Under the pieces are notes generated by a model. That model was not told the origin of the DNA and ran no database searches. It saw nothing but the letters and a program-made list of their open reading frames with translations. Shown piece by piece: positions 45,945 through 57,600 of a DNA stretch of 64,000 nucleotides. The DNA is taken from NCBI GenBank assembly GCA_015146655.1, contig VKHL01000019.1, positions 218,809 through 282,808 of the forward strand. Direction: 5' to 3'. Within the stretch, counting starts at the first letter, position 1. Each line of letters opens with the position of its first letter. A program made the position numbers and the translations under genes. Source of the stretch: Ochromonas danica. Its lineage: Eukaryota > Sar > Chrysophyceae > Chromulinales > Chromulinaceae.

Positions 45945-48900
45945 ATGGATGTCACTTATCAATGGACGGACCTCATTCCCGAGAAGGACGGGGAAAAATT
46001 GCCAGTCAACGATGTCGCCTTCTCTCCAGGTCCACCCCACCCTGCCACCATCTTCTTTGCGTCGCTTACGTTGGAGACTTCTTTTCTCTGTGGTGTGCAA
46101 CAGATGGCAGTCGTGTCGTAGCTGCCGTTGGCAATCGCGTGCTGCTGTATCGCTCGAATGACGGAGAACTGCTCGACTCGTTGAGAGGTGAGCGACAGCG
46201 TCCTTCGTCATCGCCAATCGTTCTTATCAAATGTGGCTGCTTTTAGGACACAAAGATACTGTTTATTGCGTGAGCTACAGCAGCGATGGAAGCCGATTCG
46301 CCTCTGGTGGGGCAGACAACGTCGTCATCATTTGGAAGAACACGGGGCAGGGCCTCTTGAAATACAACCACAGCGGATCCATTCAGCAAGTTAAGTACAG
46401 CCCTTCCGCGCTTCTGTTAGCTTCGTGTTCGGAAGTGGATTTTGGCCTGTGGTCTCCTGACCAGAAGCAGGTGACGAAGGAAAAGGTGCCGTCGCGCATT
46501 CTCTCAGCTTGCTGGTCCTCGGACGGCTCTCTGCTGGCCTTGGGAATGATCAACGGAACTATTTCGATTCGCAATCAGCAGGCTGAAGAGATTTTAAAAA
46601 TTGAGCGCCGAAGCCCAGTGTGGTGCCTCGCCTTCGTTCCGGAGCTGCCCGGGTCCACGAAATCCAATTCTTCCACTGGAGTTCCTGCCATCTTGGAGCA
46701 TGCAGACAATCTTGCTGTTGGGTGCTGGGATCGCACCTATGCTCTCTATCGTTTAGCTGGACCAAAGCTTGCGGTTGTCTTGGCGGAGAAGACGCTCCCG
46801 TACTATCCCAACTCGATCAGCTGCATGAATAACACTTTCATGCGCAGCTGCTTTTTGGTAAAGTCCCCTGGACTGTCTAGTCTCTGCGTTAGCATATCTG
46901 CTAACTTCGTTGTCTTGAATGTTGTTAGGTGGTGACGGGATCTAACAAACAGGTGCAAATCCTGTCTCGAGATGGAACAAAGTTGGCCGATGTTCTTGCA
47001 CGGCCCACAGATAGTTGGATCTGGAGCAATGCTGTGCATATTGAGGACAACTCAGTGGCTTTCTGCACTCATACAGGTTCGGTTCACAGTATTCAACTGC
47101 ATTACGACACGGTCTACACTCTTTATGGAGAGAAGTTCGCTTATCGCGAGAATCTGACGGAAGTGATAATTCACCATCTGGTGATCGACAAGAAAGTTCG
47201 AATTAAATGTAAAGATATGATCCATAATCTGTATCTCTACAAGAATAAGCTGGCCGTGCAGTTATTTGACAAGATCTGTATATATGAAAGCGCTGTGGAT
47301 GAGAACAACTTGGATATGCATTTCAAGCTGAACAAAGTGCGCATTTTGCTTTCCTCTATGGGGCAAAACGCACAAACGCGCATGGTCTCTAATCTGCTGT
47401 GTATTACGAGTAAGTTTCATCCTTGACATGAGTTTTCGTGTATTTTCTGATTGGCTCATACGTCTTGATCGAGCAGGCCAGCATGTTTTGGTGGCAGTGT
47501 CCAACGTTCTCGAGCTATACTCCTATGATGGCATTCGCCAGAAGATCTACACTATGGAGAGTAAGATTACTGCCTTGAAAGTTGATGGCGGAATCGAAGG
47601 TCGCGAAGGAGTTTTTCTGGGATTGCAGTCCGGAGAGATCTACAAGGTCTTTGTGGACAACGCTTTTCCTGTCTTGATTTCCAAACGCTCCGCTGCTGTC
47701 ATCAAGCTAGACGTCAATGTCTACAAAACTCTTTTGGCGACAATCGATAGCGACAGCAATCTTCAAATAAGCGACCTGGTAACACAGGAGGTTTGCTATA
47801 GTCTCGCCAACGTCCTTGCGGTCTGTTTCAATGCTGAGGTGGAAGACCTGCTATGCATAACCAATCACAACAATAGTGTTTCTATCATCTCTGGGTTGAT
47901 TGCCAAGGCGTCTTCAGCCGCCGGACCGTCAAAAAACAATGCAATCGAAGGCATGCGCATTCCTCTCTACAAGAATAATATTGACATCATCGATCAGCAT
48001 ATTGTTGGTATTGTTCTTTCTTACAAAGGAGCTAAAATCTTCACAACAAAGAAGAATGTTTTGACCAGTACTGACATCCCTCAAGGGATTTTCATCACCA
48101 AGGCCTTGGAGAGCGGGAATTATTCAACTGCTTACAAGATAGCTTGCTTAGGTGCAACGGAAAACGAATGGCGAGTGTTGGCTCTGAAAGCCTTACGTAG
48201 CAATAATTTGGCCATTGCCAAGAACGCCTTTGCTCGTTTGAAGGATACAAGCTATCTGGATTTGATTGAAGCGATCGAACAACAACAAAGCCAGCAAAAC
48301 TCTGTCCCTGTTCCAGCCGCTCCATCATCTTCATCTCAGCCCGCAAATGCGGGTATAATTGGGAGAAGAGGTCGCCAAGCAGCAAACGCTAGCGCTCCTG
48401 CACTGAACACACCTGCTTATAACCCTTACAGCACTGGGTTGAATCCAACATTTCAAGCTGAAATTCTGGCCTATGAAGGCCATTATTTCGAGGCTGCCAA
48501 GATCTATATGCGGGCTAATAAGCCAAACGAGGCTATTAGAATTTTTACTGACCTGAAGCGTTACTCAGACGCAAAAACATTTGCTAACAGTCTTCCTGAT
48601 GCGCAGAACATCATTGCCGACCTCACTACTCAGCAAGCACGATGGTTGCAAGAAATACGAGATTGGAAAGGTGCAGCAGAGCTTTTCTGTTCTATGGGAC
48701 AGTATGCCCAAGCCGCGCATATCGTGGGAGAAAATGAAGGAGTTAATTGGCCGCAGACGATGACAGATGTTGTTCGGGCGTGCAGTGTTGAAGACAAGGA
48801 CACACTGCTTTATTGTGGAGATAAGTTGAGCGCTTTAGATGACATTTCTCTGGCACGGGAAGCGTACACGAAAGCGCAGGACTACAATAAACTTATGGCT

Positions 48901-50379
48901 CTTTTCGTTCAGAAGCAGATGTGGAATGAAGCGGCGAAGTTGGCTGAAGATTATTCTGGAAAATTCGACATGTCCGTCTTTCTATCGTACGCTGAGTGGC
49001 TCGTCTCACAAGAGCAATACATGGAGGCTATGGAGGCCTTTAAGAAATGTCAACGAGGAGACCTTGGGCGAAAACTGCTGATTGAGCTGACGGAAAATGC
49101 TGTGGGAGAGTGCAGGTACTCTTCGTGTTTGCGCTGCTTTCCTTGGTGTTGTTTTTCTAATTCTTGGGTTTGATAGGTACAAAGATGCTGGCTATTATTA
49201 CTGGATGTTAGCAAAGGAAGTGGAACAAGAGCTTGCTGTACTCGATGGGCATCTTGCCTCAAGCACACAGCCAGTTGTTAATAGCACATTATCCCAAGTC
49301 AGTCCTCAAAATTTGCATCTCTATATGGAACGTCTCGAAGCTGTACAGTTCGAATATGAACACAAGGCCGACCTCTACTACGCTTATGCCAACATTCACT
49401 CATTTGTGACCGATCCCTTCACATCTTTCCAGCCCGAAATGCTCTTTCAGGTTTCTCGCTTCATAATTAACAGTCTTGGCGTGGCTGATAAAGTGCCATT
49501 GGGTATTTCAAAGACAGCTACACTCTATACTTTAGCAAAGCAAGCTATGCAGCTGGGAGCTTACAAATTGGCTCGTGGAGCTTTTGACCGCCTCCAAAAG
49601 CTCTTCATTCCAATCAAGTTTGCAGACGTAGAATTGGATATGTTGCTGGTACAAGCCAAACCCATCCGTGATGCTCCAGAGCTTCTGCCCGTATGTTATC
49701 GTTGTGGATCCACCAATCCGCTGCTCAATCCATTTAATAACAAGTATGCCAAAGGAGACGTGTGCACCAACTGTGGGCATCCCTTCGTTCGTTCATTCAT
49801 AAACTTTGACATTTTACCTCTTGTCGAGTTTGTGCCTGAGAAGAGCCTCTCTGATGAAGAAGCTATTGATCTTATTCGTCAAAATCCGGCACAGAGATCC
49901 CGCTCTAGACAGTTGGGTGGTGCGGAGACAGTTACTGCTGAAGGAGCGAATGTGCTGAGTCTCAACGACAGTGGACCGGAAGGATATGAAACGAGCTTCC
50001 AAGCGGGAACGGACCTATTCACTGCATGTTTGAACTCTACGCTTGAAAAGCAGGTACTTTCGCTCCCATTCCTTTGCTTCTTCCATAGCAGCGGCTTATG
50101 CGATTGACCTGTTTGTCTTAGAAAAATAACTATACTCCTGTGGCAGTGGATGCAAACACTCTTCTGGCTATGCGACGCAATGATGTCTTCGTGTGCATGC
50201 CTTCTTCGAAGAATAAGCGTGCAACTTTCTACAAAAACATGCTCCCCGAGCTTTCAATCGCGATCTCCCAGCCCTGTCATCGCTTTTTTCATCTCGAAGA
50301 CTTTGAATTTGCCTACCTCTCCGAGAAGAGATGTCCTTATTCACGCTTGAAGAATGTTGGAGAATATGGGTCGCTGTAG
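45945..50379 (+). CDS. IFT122: Intraflagellar transport protein 122 (IFT-A core, WDR10)
   Basis: Seven exons, 45945-46029, 46104-46187, 46247-46857, 46929-47409, 47477-49115, 49177-50053 and 50122-50379 (introns 59-74 nt), encode 1,344 aa. Two N-terminal WD40 propellers include GHKDTVYCVSYSSDGSRFAS, SCSEVDFGLWSPDQK and LALGMINGTISIRN. TPR-like helices follow from about residue 690 (YKIACLGATENEWRVLALKA; YEGHYFEAAKIYMRANKPNE). The C-terminus holds paired Cys motifs, VCYRCGSTNPLL...VCTNCGHPF, typical of the IFT122 zinc site. The second exon is needed to give FSPDGSRVVAAVGNRVLLY. IFT122 is a core IFT-A subunit needed for retrograde transport and for entry of membrane proteins into cilia. Compared with the human protein there is a Ser/Gln/Ala-rich insertion near residues 690-730, and the usual final CPYCRRC motif is reduced to RCPYSR. 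Confidence 0.96.
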
Positions 50380-50677
50380 TCCATTATAGTTTGTGCTTGT
50401 GTGGTCTGTAATAATGAGAGAAGAGAGCATGTATTATAGCATCTTTTTCCTTTCCGAATTCTGCTGTTGCTAATGAGTACCAGCAGCGATCTACGACAGA
50501 AAATTTGTTCATGATTTGGCATTTCGCGTGTGTTGTGGGTTTTTCTGTGCCAACACATAATCTAGACAATGGGATGGTCTATGGACTGACATTTCAAAAA
50601 CTGATTGTCATAATAAAGTTTAATTGAAATATTCTCTAATAGGATTTTAATTTGTTTTATTTCATTTTATTATAAGA
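50380..50677. other. AT-rich spacer
   Basis: A 298-bp spacer between IFT122 and the HNH-like locus. The last 50 bp (50635-50675) are strongly T/A-rich, possibly 3' UTR of the minus-strand HNH-like gene. No gene seen. Confidence 0.4.
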
Positions 50678-51587
50678 TTAAGATTTCTCAAAAAGTTCCA
50701 TCGCAACAGAAGTAGGTTCAAGAGACTGGCGTGCTAACTCTATCACCCTGCGATGATGCTCTTCAATTTCAGAATCTTCTTCGATCCAACCAACTTTGAC
50801 AGCAACGCTAACAGCTCTTTTAGCATGTTGTGCAAGCAATCTCATGAAAGGCTTCCTTTTTGGATTCTCATGTGTAAAGACATAATCAAACAACTTTCCA
50901 TTAATATCACTGAAGGCAATCTTGTCGTTGTTTCCTTTGACAATGGTCTCTTGCAGCAACTAAGGATCTAATATAACCATCTTCAACTGGATGAGATTTG
51001 GATCATCAGCTATTGCTACTCTTTCAAAGTACAATTTCTTCTTGTCAAAGGCTCTCTCTATCGTTGCGTGAAGTCTCGAGAAGTTCCTAGGGTTATTAAC
51101 TTCATTCTGAGACAACTCTAAGACTTCCAAGCCAGCACCTTTCGTCCACTTGGGCCAAATATGAGAGCACTTAATTTGACAATGAGAGACAGCACCTAAG
51201 ACCATGCAATACTCCTTTATTGGACAACGATAGTAATCAGTAACAGCAAGCTTTTCTGTAGGTTTTCTCTTTCATTGTCTAGAACTTGAGATTTCGTCTC
51301 TCGAATGAAATCTCAAGTTCAAGGCAATGAAAGAGAAAACCTACAGGTTGCTGTTACTGATTACTATCGTTGTCCAATAAACAAGTATTGCTCATGGTCT
51401 TAATCTTTTCCCAAGGATTGAATAATTTCTGAAGAAGATCCCAACTCCTGCATGGGGATGGATCTGCTTATCGCTGTCCGCAGATATTACCAAATTGATC
51501 TTCGGCTGTGCAACGACGACCACCAGAACCAATCAACCCATGCTGATTCAGTTCTTCTCTGGTCAGTCCACATGGACAAATCGTCAT
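50678..51587 (-). pseudogene. HNH-nuclease-like gene, broken by an in-frame stop or split by small introns
   Basis: A minus-strand frame from 51271 to 50678 is interrupted only by TAG at 50962-50960. Its product has CPIKEYC, then IKCSHIWPKWTKG, NNPRN and LHATIERAFDKKKLYF, the His-Asn-His layout and FD-K element of eukaryotic HNH endonuclease-like proteins; after the stop the same frame gives FSDINGKLFDYVF and FMRLLAQHAKRAV. Either the stop is a disabling mutation, or a 60-nt GTAGCA...TTAG intron (51019-50960) removes it in frame. A 32-codon ORF starting at ATG 51587 (MTICPCGLTREELNQHGLIG) could be the first exon, spliced from 51490 to 51255 in matching phase; that intron would contain most of the hairpin described separately. 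No ATG precedes the HNH core other than 51205. Base composition is more AT-rich than its neighbours. Function and expression are unproven. Confidence 0.6.
51197..51402. repeat. Large inverted repeat (hairpin) over the 5' part of the HNH-like gene
   Basis: Left arm 51197-51295 and right arm 51307-51402 are reverse complements with an 11-nt loop. Perfect blocks include 34 bp (51216-51249 with 51348-51381), 22 bp (51256-51277 with 51325-51346), 14 bp next to the loop (51282-51295 with 51307-51320) and 9 bp at the outer end. The right arm repeats the codons for VTDYYRCPI in the opposite direction, so it is an inverted duplication of coding sequence. Confidence 0.95.
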
Positions 51588-51828
51588 TGTTTAAAGCTGA
51601 TTTCAGATAAAACTAGTAATTGCAGCAGGCGAGACTGTCCGAGGAAGGAGGAACTATCCTATTTATTTTCGTATTTTATTAATAATTAATACAAGTAATG
51701 GCTAATCATCACATTCTGCAGTTCATGGGCATCTGCAGAAACTCAGAAAGGCAAATCTCCAGACTTGGCCATGCGTTCGCAACAAAGACAACAACCAACA
51801 AATCCTCAAAAATCGAATCAAACTAACA
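51588..51828. other. AT-rich spacer between HNH-like locus and membrane-protein gene
   Basis: A 241-bp spacer. CTGCAGTTCATGGGCATCTGCAGAA (51717-51741) is a small imperfect dyad around CTGCAG. No gene seen. Confidence 0.35.
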
Positions 51829-53298
51829 ATGAAGAAAAGCGTCTCATTTTCGAATGAAGTAACAATTGTCAAGTACCGGAAGAAACCTGTTCGCAACCCA
51901 AAGAAGTGCGAAGAGGGAGAAATGACAAGCGCTTCCTCTGTCGCTGTCCCCACTTCCACAATTCAGTCCCAACCTCATCCCTTGTCACTGCGGATGACAA
52001 TCCTTTACAATCTTCTACTTATCATAATAGTTTTGCTAGGAAGCCTCGGATCTTTCTATATGTCCAATGAAGCTGACAGGATGTTACTTAGGTGGTATTC
52101 CTCGTACGACAGGAACTTATATGGAGAGCAGGCTGCTTTATACTCTCTCACAAGGGACCTACCGAAAGGCCTTCATCATTCTGGCTTTCTCACTGCTAGA
52201 GTATCACCGGATCTGCATGGAAAAGTTCTTCGTTGCAATGACTCGTTCTCTTTCCATCTGAGCGGCCAATTTCTGTCCGGTGGGCCAGAGATGTATAATC
52301 AAATGCACGAGAACACGACGAAGAGCAGCACCACCTACGCCGCTTCGCAAAATTTTACTTGTCTCCATCTACACCTTCGCTTAATGAGTATGAGCGCTTT
52401 GGCAGTGGAAGAACGGCATCGTATGCATCACATCTCTTCGGTATCACCATCAACTCCGCCTACGGGGGAATTAACTTCTGAGCGTTCGAAAAGAGCTATG
52501 CCTTTCGTGGAGCAACCCCTTGAAAAGGTGTTCTTTTTGCAGTTGCCGATCGAGCTTGCTCAACCGGTAAAGTTGTTTGCTTTGCCTGCCTCATGTTTGT
52601 GATCTTTGCCTGAAATCGATGTCTGTTGATCTTTAGGTGGTTGTTTCCCTAAAGCTAAATGAAGTACTTGTCATGCCTCCCTCACCACAATCCTTATCTT
52701 TCCTTGCTTTGTTGAAGACTACACCTGGCCTTTGTTTCGCAAATGCCACTACCACAGGAGACCCCACCTTTGTTCCTTCGACCACACCCGAAGGAATAAC
52801 AGAACTGGTGGATGAAGCACTTTTCTACTTCTTAAACCTTCCGGGCTGCGCATCAGAACGTTCAGACGAAGAATTGCTCGTTGTTCAAAAGCCTTTACAA
52901 GGCGATCTCGTGTCTTCGCCTGTGACGTTGGAAATTGCTTTTCATCCGAGGTAACGTCCTTCTTGATAAATTTTATTTCTCGTGATACTTCACCTGGCCG
53001 TTCATGCTGGCAGATTGACCGAACGACTGTCTACTTTCGTTTTACGTTTTGATGAAGAAGAGCATGACTTGAGTGTGGAGGTCATGAAACAGTTGAAACA
53101 GCTCAAGAGCACTATTTCCTTCTCTTTACATGGTGAGAACATTATAGAGTAAATACTTTCCCACGTCAGAGCTCATTATTTGCCGATTTTCATCACATTG
53201 TAGATGTGCCAGTGGGGAAACATCTCTTGGCCCTCGAGGCACGAGATGCCAGCCAACACCTCGTAGCCACAAGCAATATTTCTATCGAGTGCGTATGA
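51829..53298 (+). CDS. Hypothetical type II membrane protein, four exons
   Basis: Exons 51829-52566, 52637-52950, 53014-53132 and 53204-53298 (introns 63-71 nt) give 421 aa. Residues 1-55 are polar and start with KKSVSFSNEVTIVKYRKKPV, an RVxF-like (KSVSF) and V-x-F-x3-V motif similar to the one in the protein at 20241-20930. One membrane segment follows (ILYNLLLIIIVLLGSLGSFY, about 58-77). The rest lies beyond the membrane; it has several N-x-S/T sites (NDSF, NTTK, NFTC) and a beta-rich end (VPVGKHLLALEARDASQHLV). I considered seipin because of the YGS-like turn after the membrane helix, but there is no second membrane segment and no clear match. Function unknown. Its stop is 17 bp from the stop of the convergent neighbour. 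Confidence 0.75.
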
Positions 53299-53315
53299 TT
53301 ACAGTAGCTTATCTG

Positions 53316-53699
53316 CTAGTCCGTTGGCGAAAAGTTAAGGCGCTGGCGCTAATACATACAGTAAATGTATATGACATTAAGACACGATCTAAACACAGGA
53401 AGAGATTCGAGGCCTCTTACCTTTTCTTCTCGTACCTCGTCACGCAAACAAATGACAAACGCCCTGCTTCGAGCATTGTCTATTTCTCCATCTTCTAAAG
53501 GCTCTCGTCCATAAATGTCAGCAAAACACTTCTGAGAGGTGCATTGGTTCACGCAGTTGTAAGCTTCTTCAGGAATCAGATGAACACACTCTTGCTTTTC
53601 ACATTTACTCTTCTTCGCCTTCCAAGCTTTGTCGCGATTGTTGGCGCCTAGTGAGCCCAGCACGCAGATCAGGAACAATATCAGAAACAGAGAATTCAT
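53316..53699 (-). CDS. Small secreted or ER Cys-containing protein, DUF4787-like
   Basis: Exons 53699-53421 and 53348-53316 (72-nt intron) give 103 aa. MNSLFLILFLICVLGSLGA is a signal peptide. The mature part has six conserved-looking Cys residues in KCEKQECVHLIPEEAYNCV, NQCTSQKCF and ICLRDEVREEK, with EPLEDGEID between. The spacing fits a small eukaryote-wide family that I remember as DUF4787, of unknown function; this naming is tentative. Splicing at GAAAAG/GTAAGA to CGCCAGCGC was chosen because it gives an intron of usual length and a short basic tail; without splicing the frame would read a hydrophobic nonsense tail. Confidence 0.75.
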
Positions 53700-54022
53700 T
53701 CTTCTTTCATTGATTCGAATGCAGAAGGATGAAATGGAGAACTCAAAGTGCGCCAAAGGCAGGAGTCCAACTTTCCCTTTCCAGTTTAAAGAGGATACTG
53801 ACGAGATAGCGACGAAATGTCACCGCTGCTAATTAACCCAAACACAAACTAACCAAGACAGAAGACGATGAAACAAGAACGAACAAAATGAGAAAACCCG
53901 ATTTGGAGAGAAAAAACTCCCAATTTAAGGATTTTGGGTTGGGAAGGTGTGGAGGGGAACTGCAAAAGGGTTGACAAATATCAGATATTATCCCCGACTT
54001 CCATTGCTTGATTTGATTTCGA
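53700..54022. promoter_or_regulatory. Divergent promoter region (small secreted protein / PPIL3)
   Basis: A 323-bp spacer between start codons at 53699 and 54023. No coding frame is convincing; both promoters must lie here. Confidence 0.35.
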
Positions 54023-54577
54023 ATGTCAGTGACTTTAGTGATTGCCAACTACGGAAAGATCAAAATCGAGTAAGGCGCTCTTCTAATGCCTTCAGTATGT
54101 TATGTTCTGAAACTTATTCTTTCGCTCACTTGTTACAGGGTGTTCTGCGACAATGCTCCCAAGACGTCGTTCAATTTCCTGGCACTAGCTGCGTCTGGCT
54201 ATTATGACCACAACCGTTTCCATCGAAACATGAAAGGATTTATGATTCAGGGAGGTGATCCCACAGGTACAGGTAAGGGAGGCGAAAGCATCTGGGGTTC
54301 TCATTTTCTCGACGAATTCCATCCAGACCTCAAGCACAGCAAGCGAGGGATTGTTTCTATGGCGAACAATGGACCGAACACTAATGGCTCCCAGTTTTTT
54401 ATCACTTATGCTGCGCAACCACATCTCAATAGTCAATATACAATTTTTGGACAAGTGATCGATGGTTTCGAAGTGCTCGATGCGCTTGAGAAGGTGCCTG
54501 TGGGAAAAAAGCATCGCCCCCTTACCGATATTGTGATAGAGAAGGTCATCATTCATGCCAATCCTCTTGCCAACTGA
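54023..54577 (+). CDS. PPIL3: Spliceosome-type cyclophilin PPIL3
   Basis: Exons 54023-54069 and 54139-54577 (69-nt intron) encode 161 aa, exactly the PPIL3 size. The sequence begins MSVTLVIANYGKIKIEVFCD and contains the active-site blocks FHRNMKGFMIQGGDPTGTGK (Arg, Phe and Gln of the isomerase site), MANNGPNTNGSQFFITY and NSQYTIFGQVIDG, ending in HANP as PPIL3 does. PPIL3 is a nuclear peptidyl-prolyl isomerase associated with spliceosomes. The first exon is only 47 nt. Confidence 0.95.
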
Positions 54578-54679
54578 ATGATTGGCTTTTGCTGTACATT
54601 TGTATGATATTGTCCGTGATACTCACACGGCGCAGAAAATGTAAATTGAGGTCTCCACACTTTTAAGTCTTACATTGCG
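54578..54679. other. Short spacer between convergent genes
   Basis: Only 102 bp separate the PPIL3 stop from the stop of the large minus-strand gene, so the two 3' UTRs probably overlap. Confidence 0.5.
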
Positions 54680-57600
54680 CTAAGAGACAAGCTTGCGAGA
54701 TTGCGCAATTGTGATTTCTTTGTATTCTCGACCAACGGACTGCACAAGTTCCCACACCATTTGCATGGCTTTGTCCACATGTTCGGCACTACCTTGCAGT
54801 TCTAAAACACCAGGCTTGCCCTCTTTCTCGGAGGCCTTGGAGGTCTTGAACTGCACTTTACAAGCTGATTCCGTACCGAGCTCTTTGATCTTCTTCCCCC
54901 CTGCGCCAATAACGAGACCAATCAAGTCGGCAGGGATTTCTAAACATCGTCGCACTTGTCCGGATGGGTGGGCGGGAATCTTCAACAGCGGAGGTCTATC
55001 TGCTATCTTTACTGACGCTGTAGAAGGGGCTGTAGGAGGAACTGACTTCACCGCCTCTAACATGGCAGCTGGAACAGCAGACGAAGACACAAGTGCCTCA
55101 ACCATCGAGTCTGCTTGTGCATCGAAGACCGAGAGAGGAGGAGAGGCCCATCTACTTGCCGATGCAGAGGGAGTTGAAGCAGATTGTGGAGGCGTTTGTA
55201 GCTGTTGAATAGCAGGGAGTTTGGAGAAAGTTGCATTCAACAGCTCCAATGCTTGGTCCATGAGTCGGTTCTCTCGACTACCAACGGGGCCTCGAACAAA
55301 TATAGCTGCTTTCTCAGTTTCTCCATTGAGCGATATATCAGTCAATTTAATCTCGCAACCAGAACGGCGGCTGATATCAGCAAACAATGAGTTAAGATCT
55401 CCAGCTGCTTGTGCAACATTTCGAGGCAATGCCATACCGAACTCAACCCAATCCGCTCCTACTGTTGCCCAACGAAACATTACCATACCAAGCGCTCTCA
55501 GCCAAGAAACAGACGGGAAAGAAGCATCACTCAACAATTCCTCTTCCACACGTTTATTAAGATCAACAAGATCCATTCGACGAGGAGCCGCTGGAGCGGA
55601 AAGTAACGAAGAGAGATTAAACCCTGAACTTCCGCCTCCAAACAATGCCGAGGAAGTGGGAGAGGGAGAAATACTATCTTGCCCCCAAAATGGACCGAGA
55701 CCAGACAGCAAACTACTGGAAGAGGTTCCATCCTGTAGGCCACCCAAAGAAGGGGTGGAAAAGGCTTCCAATCCACCATTATTCGACGAACTATTCAATC
55801 CAAGGATCTTGTCCAGCCGAGACACTCCTTGTGTGTCTTCAAAGAGACCAGAAGGTCGATTTGAAAAGAGGCCTTGGCCAGCGTCTCGTCCACTACCAGA
55901 TAATCCTCCATCTAAGAAATTCAAACCCAGCGGATTCGAACTATCCGATAACCCTACAGTAGACGTTGTCGTCATAGAGGACAGACCGGAGAAAACTGGC
56001 AAAGCAAAGTTCAGATTGTTATCGATGACATTTCCTGCCCCGCTTCCTGTTGCCGATCCATTTTCTAAGCTACTACCATGACCACTACTATTGCTTATGT
56101 TGCTGTTATTAATGGTACTACTAATATTGTTTCCGCCAAAAAGATAGCTCAAACGGGATGAACCCGAATCGATGGAATCCAGTCCAAGGCCCAGCCCCAG
56201 CCCCAAACCTAAACTATTCATGTTATTCAGTGAAGGAACTCGACCCAAACCGCCCGGTGGCTCCGCAAGGTCTAGCGGCGTATTTAAACCCAAGCCCGAG
56301 TCCAAAGTACTCGAAGAAGCTCGTGAAAGTCCCAACAAGCCTCTGAGATCACTGCCTGTTCCCCCCGCTGCATCGGTTGCACTTCCTGCAAGGACCCCAA
56401 GCGAAGAAGTCGCAGAGAGATTATAAAAACTGTTCGACGATCCCAAAACTTCGTCTTTTGTGCCATTGCTCGTTTCCTGCCTAGGGGAAACAGGTCGTAT
56501 TCCAGGAGGAGGTAAAGCCAGGGAGTCCCACACCCCGGGTGACGAGGTAGTATAATCGCTAAAGGCATTAGGCGAGGGATAAGCCATGCCTAATGAAGGC
56601 ATCTCTTGCTGGATGGGACTTTGTTTCGCCTTAACATCCCCACTGCTGGGAATGCGTGGGAGTGGTGTAGCTGAAGTATCTTCAGGAGGAAGAGCAGGAG
56701 AGGGAGCTACGCTTGTCAAAGGGCTTATAGAGGTCGCTGTTGATGCTTGAGCAGTGACAACACCTCCACTTTGATTCGCGACAGAGTGGCTTGATGTGGG
56801 ATTAGACACCACAGACTGAACACCTTGTGCCACAATGGCTGCAACAGTCGGACCAGTCAAAGCAACAGGAGCTGGAGGAAGACTATTGTCACTCAAAGGA
56901 GGGAAATCCTCAACAAAACCTGTGTTTGTGGACTTCACCGGCGTGGAAGATATAGTCTTGGCCGGGTTAGGTAGGACAGGCTCCTCACTTACAAGAAGAG
57001 AGGCCCATTTAGTAGCAGCAACCACAGGAGTACTAACACTTCGTATTACTGCAGGCTTCGCAGCCACACTAGCTTTTGATGCGATATTGACTTGCTTAGC
57101 TTCCGATGACACATAAGAAGAATTGACTTTTGAGGAAGACGAACTCAGGCCAGCCTGATAAGACAAGGTAGGAAAGTCAACCGTGAGAGGTTGAGCAGCC
57201 TTCTTGCCTTTGGCTTTTGTAGTGATGGGAGGGTTTTCAGCGCATTCCTTCTTTGGTAGTCGCTTGTTATCTTTTTCCTTTTCTTGTCGAGCCTTCTCGC
57301 GCTCAGCTATGATCCGTTCGTTCTCCATACGAACGCGTTCACGTTCCAACTCTTTCTCTCTCTCAGCATCGCGTAGCTTAGCTGCCGCTTTCTCCATCTC
57401 AGCTGCAAATTCTCTTTGTCGCTGGAGCTCTTGCTCCTTCACTTCTTGTTCTTCACGCAACTTTGCTTCCTTTTCAGCCTTGACACGTTCCCTTTCTTTT
57501 TCCTTCTCTTGACGAATGCGATCTTTCTCTGCTGCACGCTGACTCTCGCGCTCAGCCTTCTCTTTCTTGAGTTTCTCTTTATTCACGGCAGCATCCTTGG

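Noticed and set aside
51495-51689. A plus-strand 64-codon frame in the HNH region
   Set aside because: Composition is unlike a real protein and the opposite strand offers a better candidate exon in matching phase.
51829-53298. Seipin
   Set aside because: There is an N-terminal membrane helix followed by a luminal beta-rich region, but only one membrane segment and no seipin signature that I can recognise.
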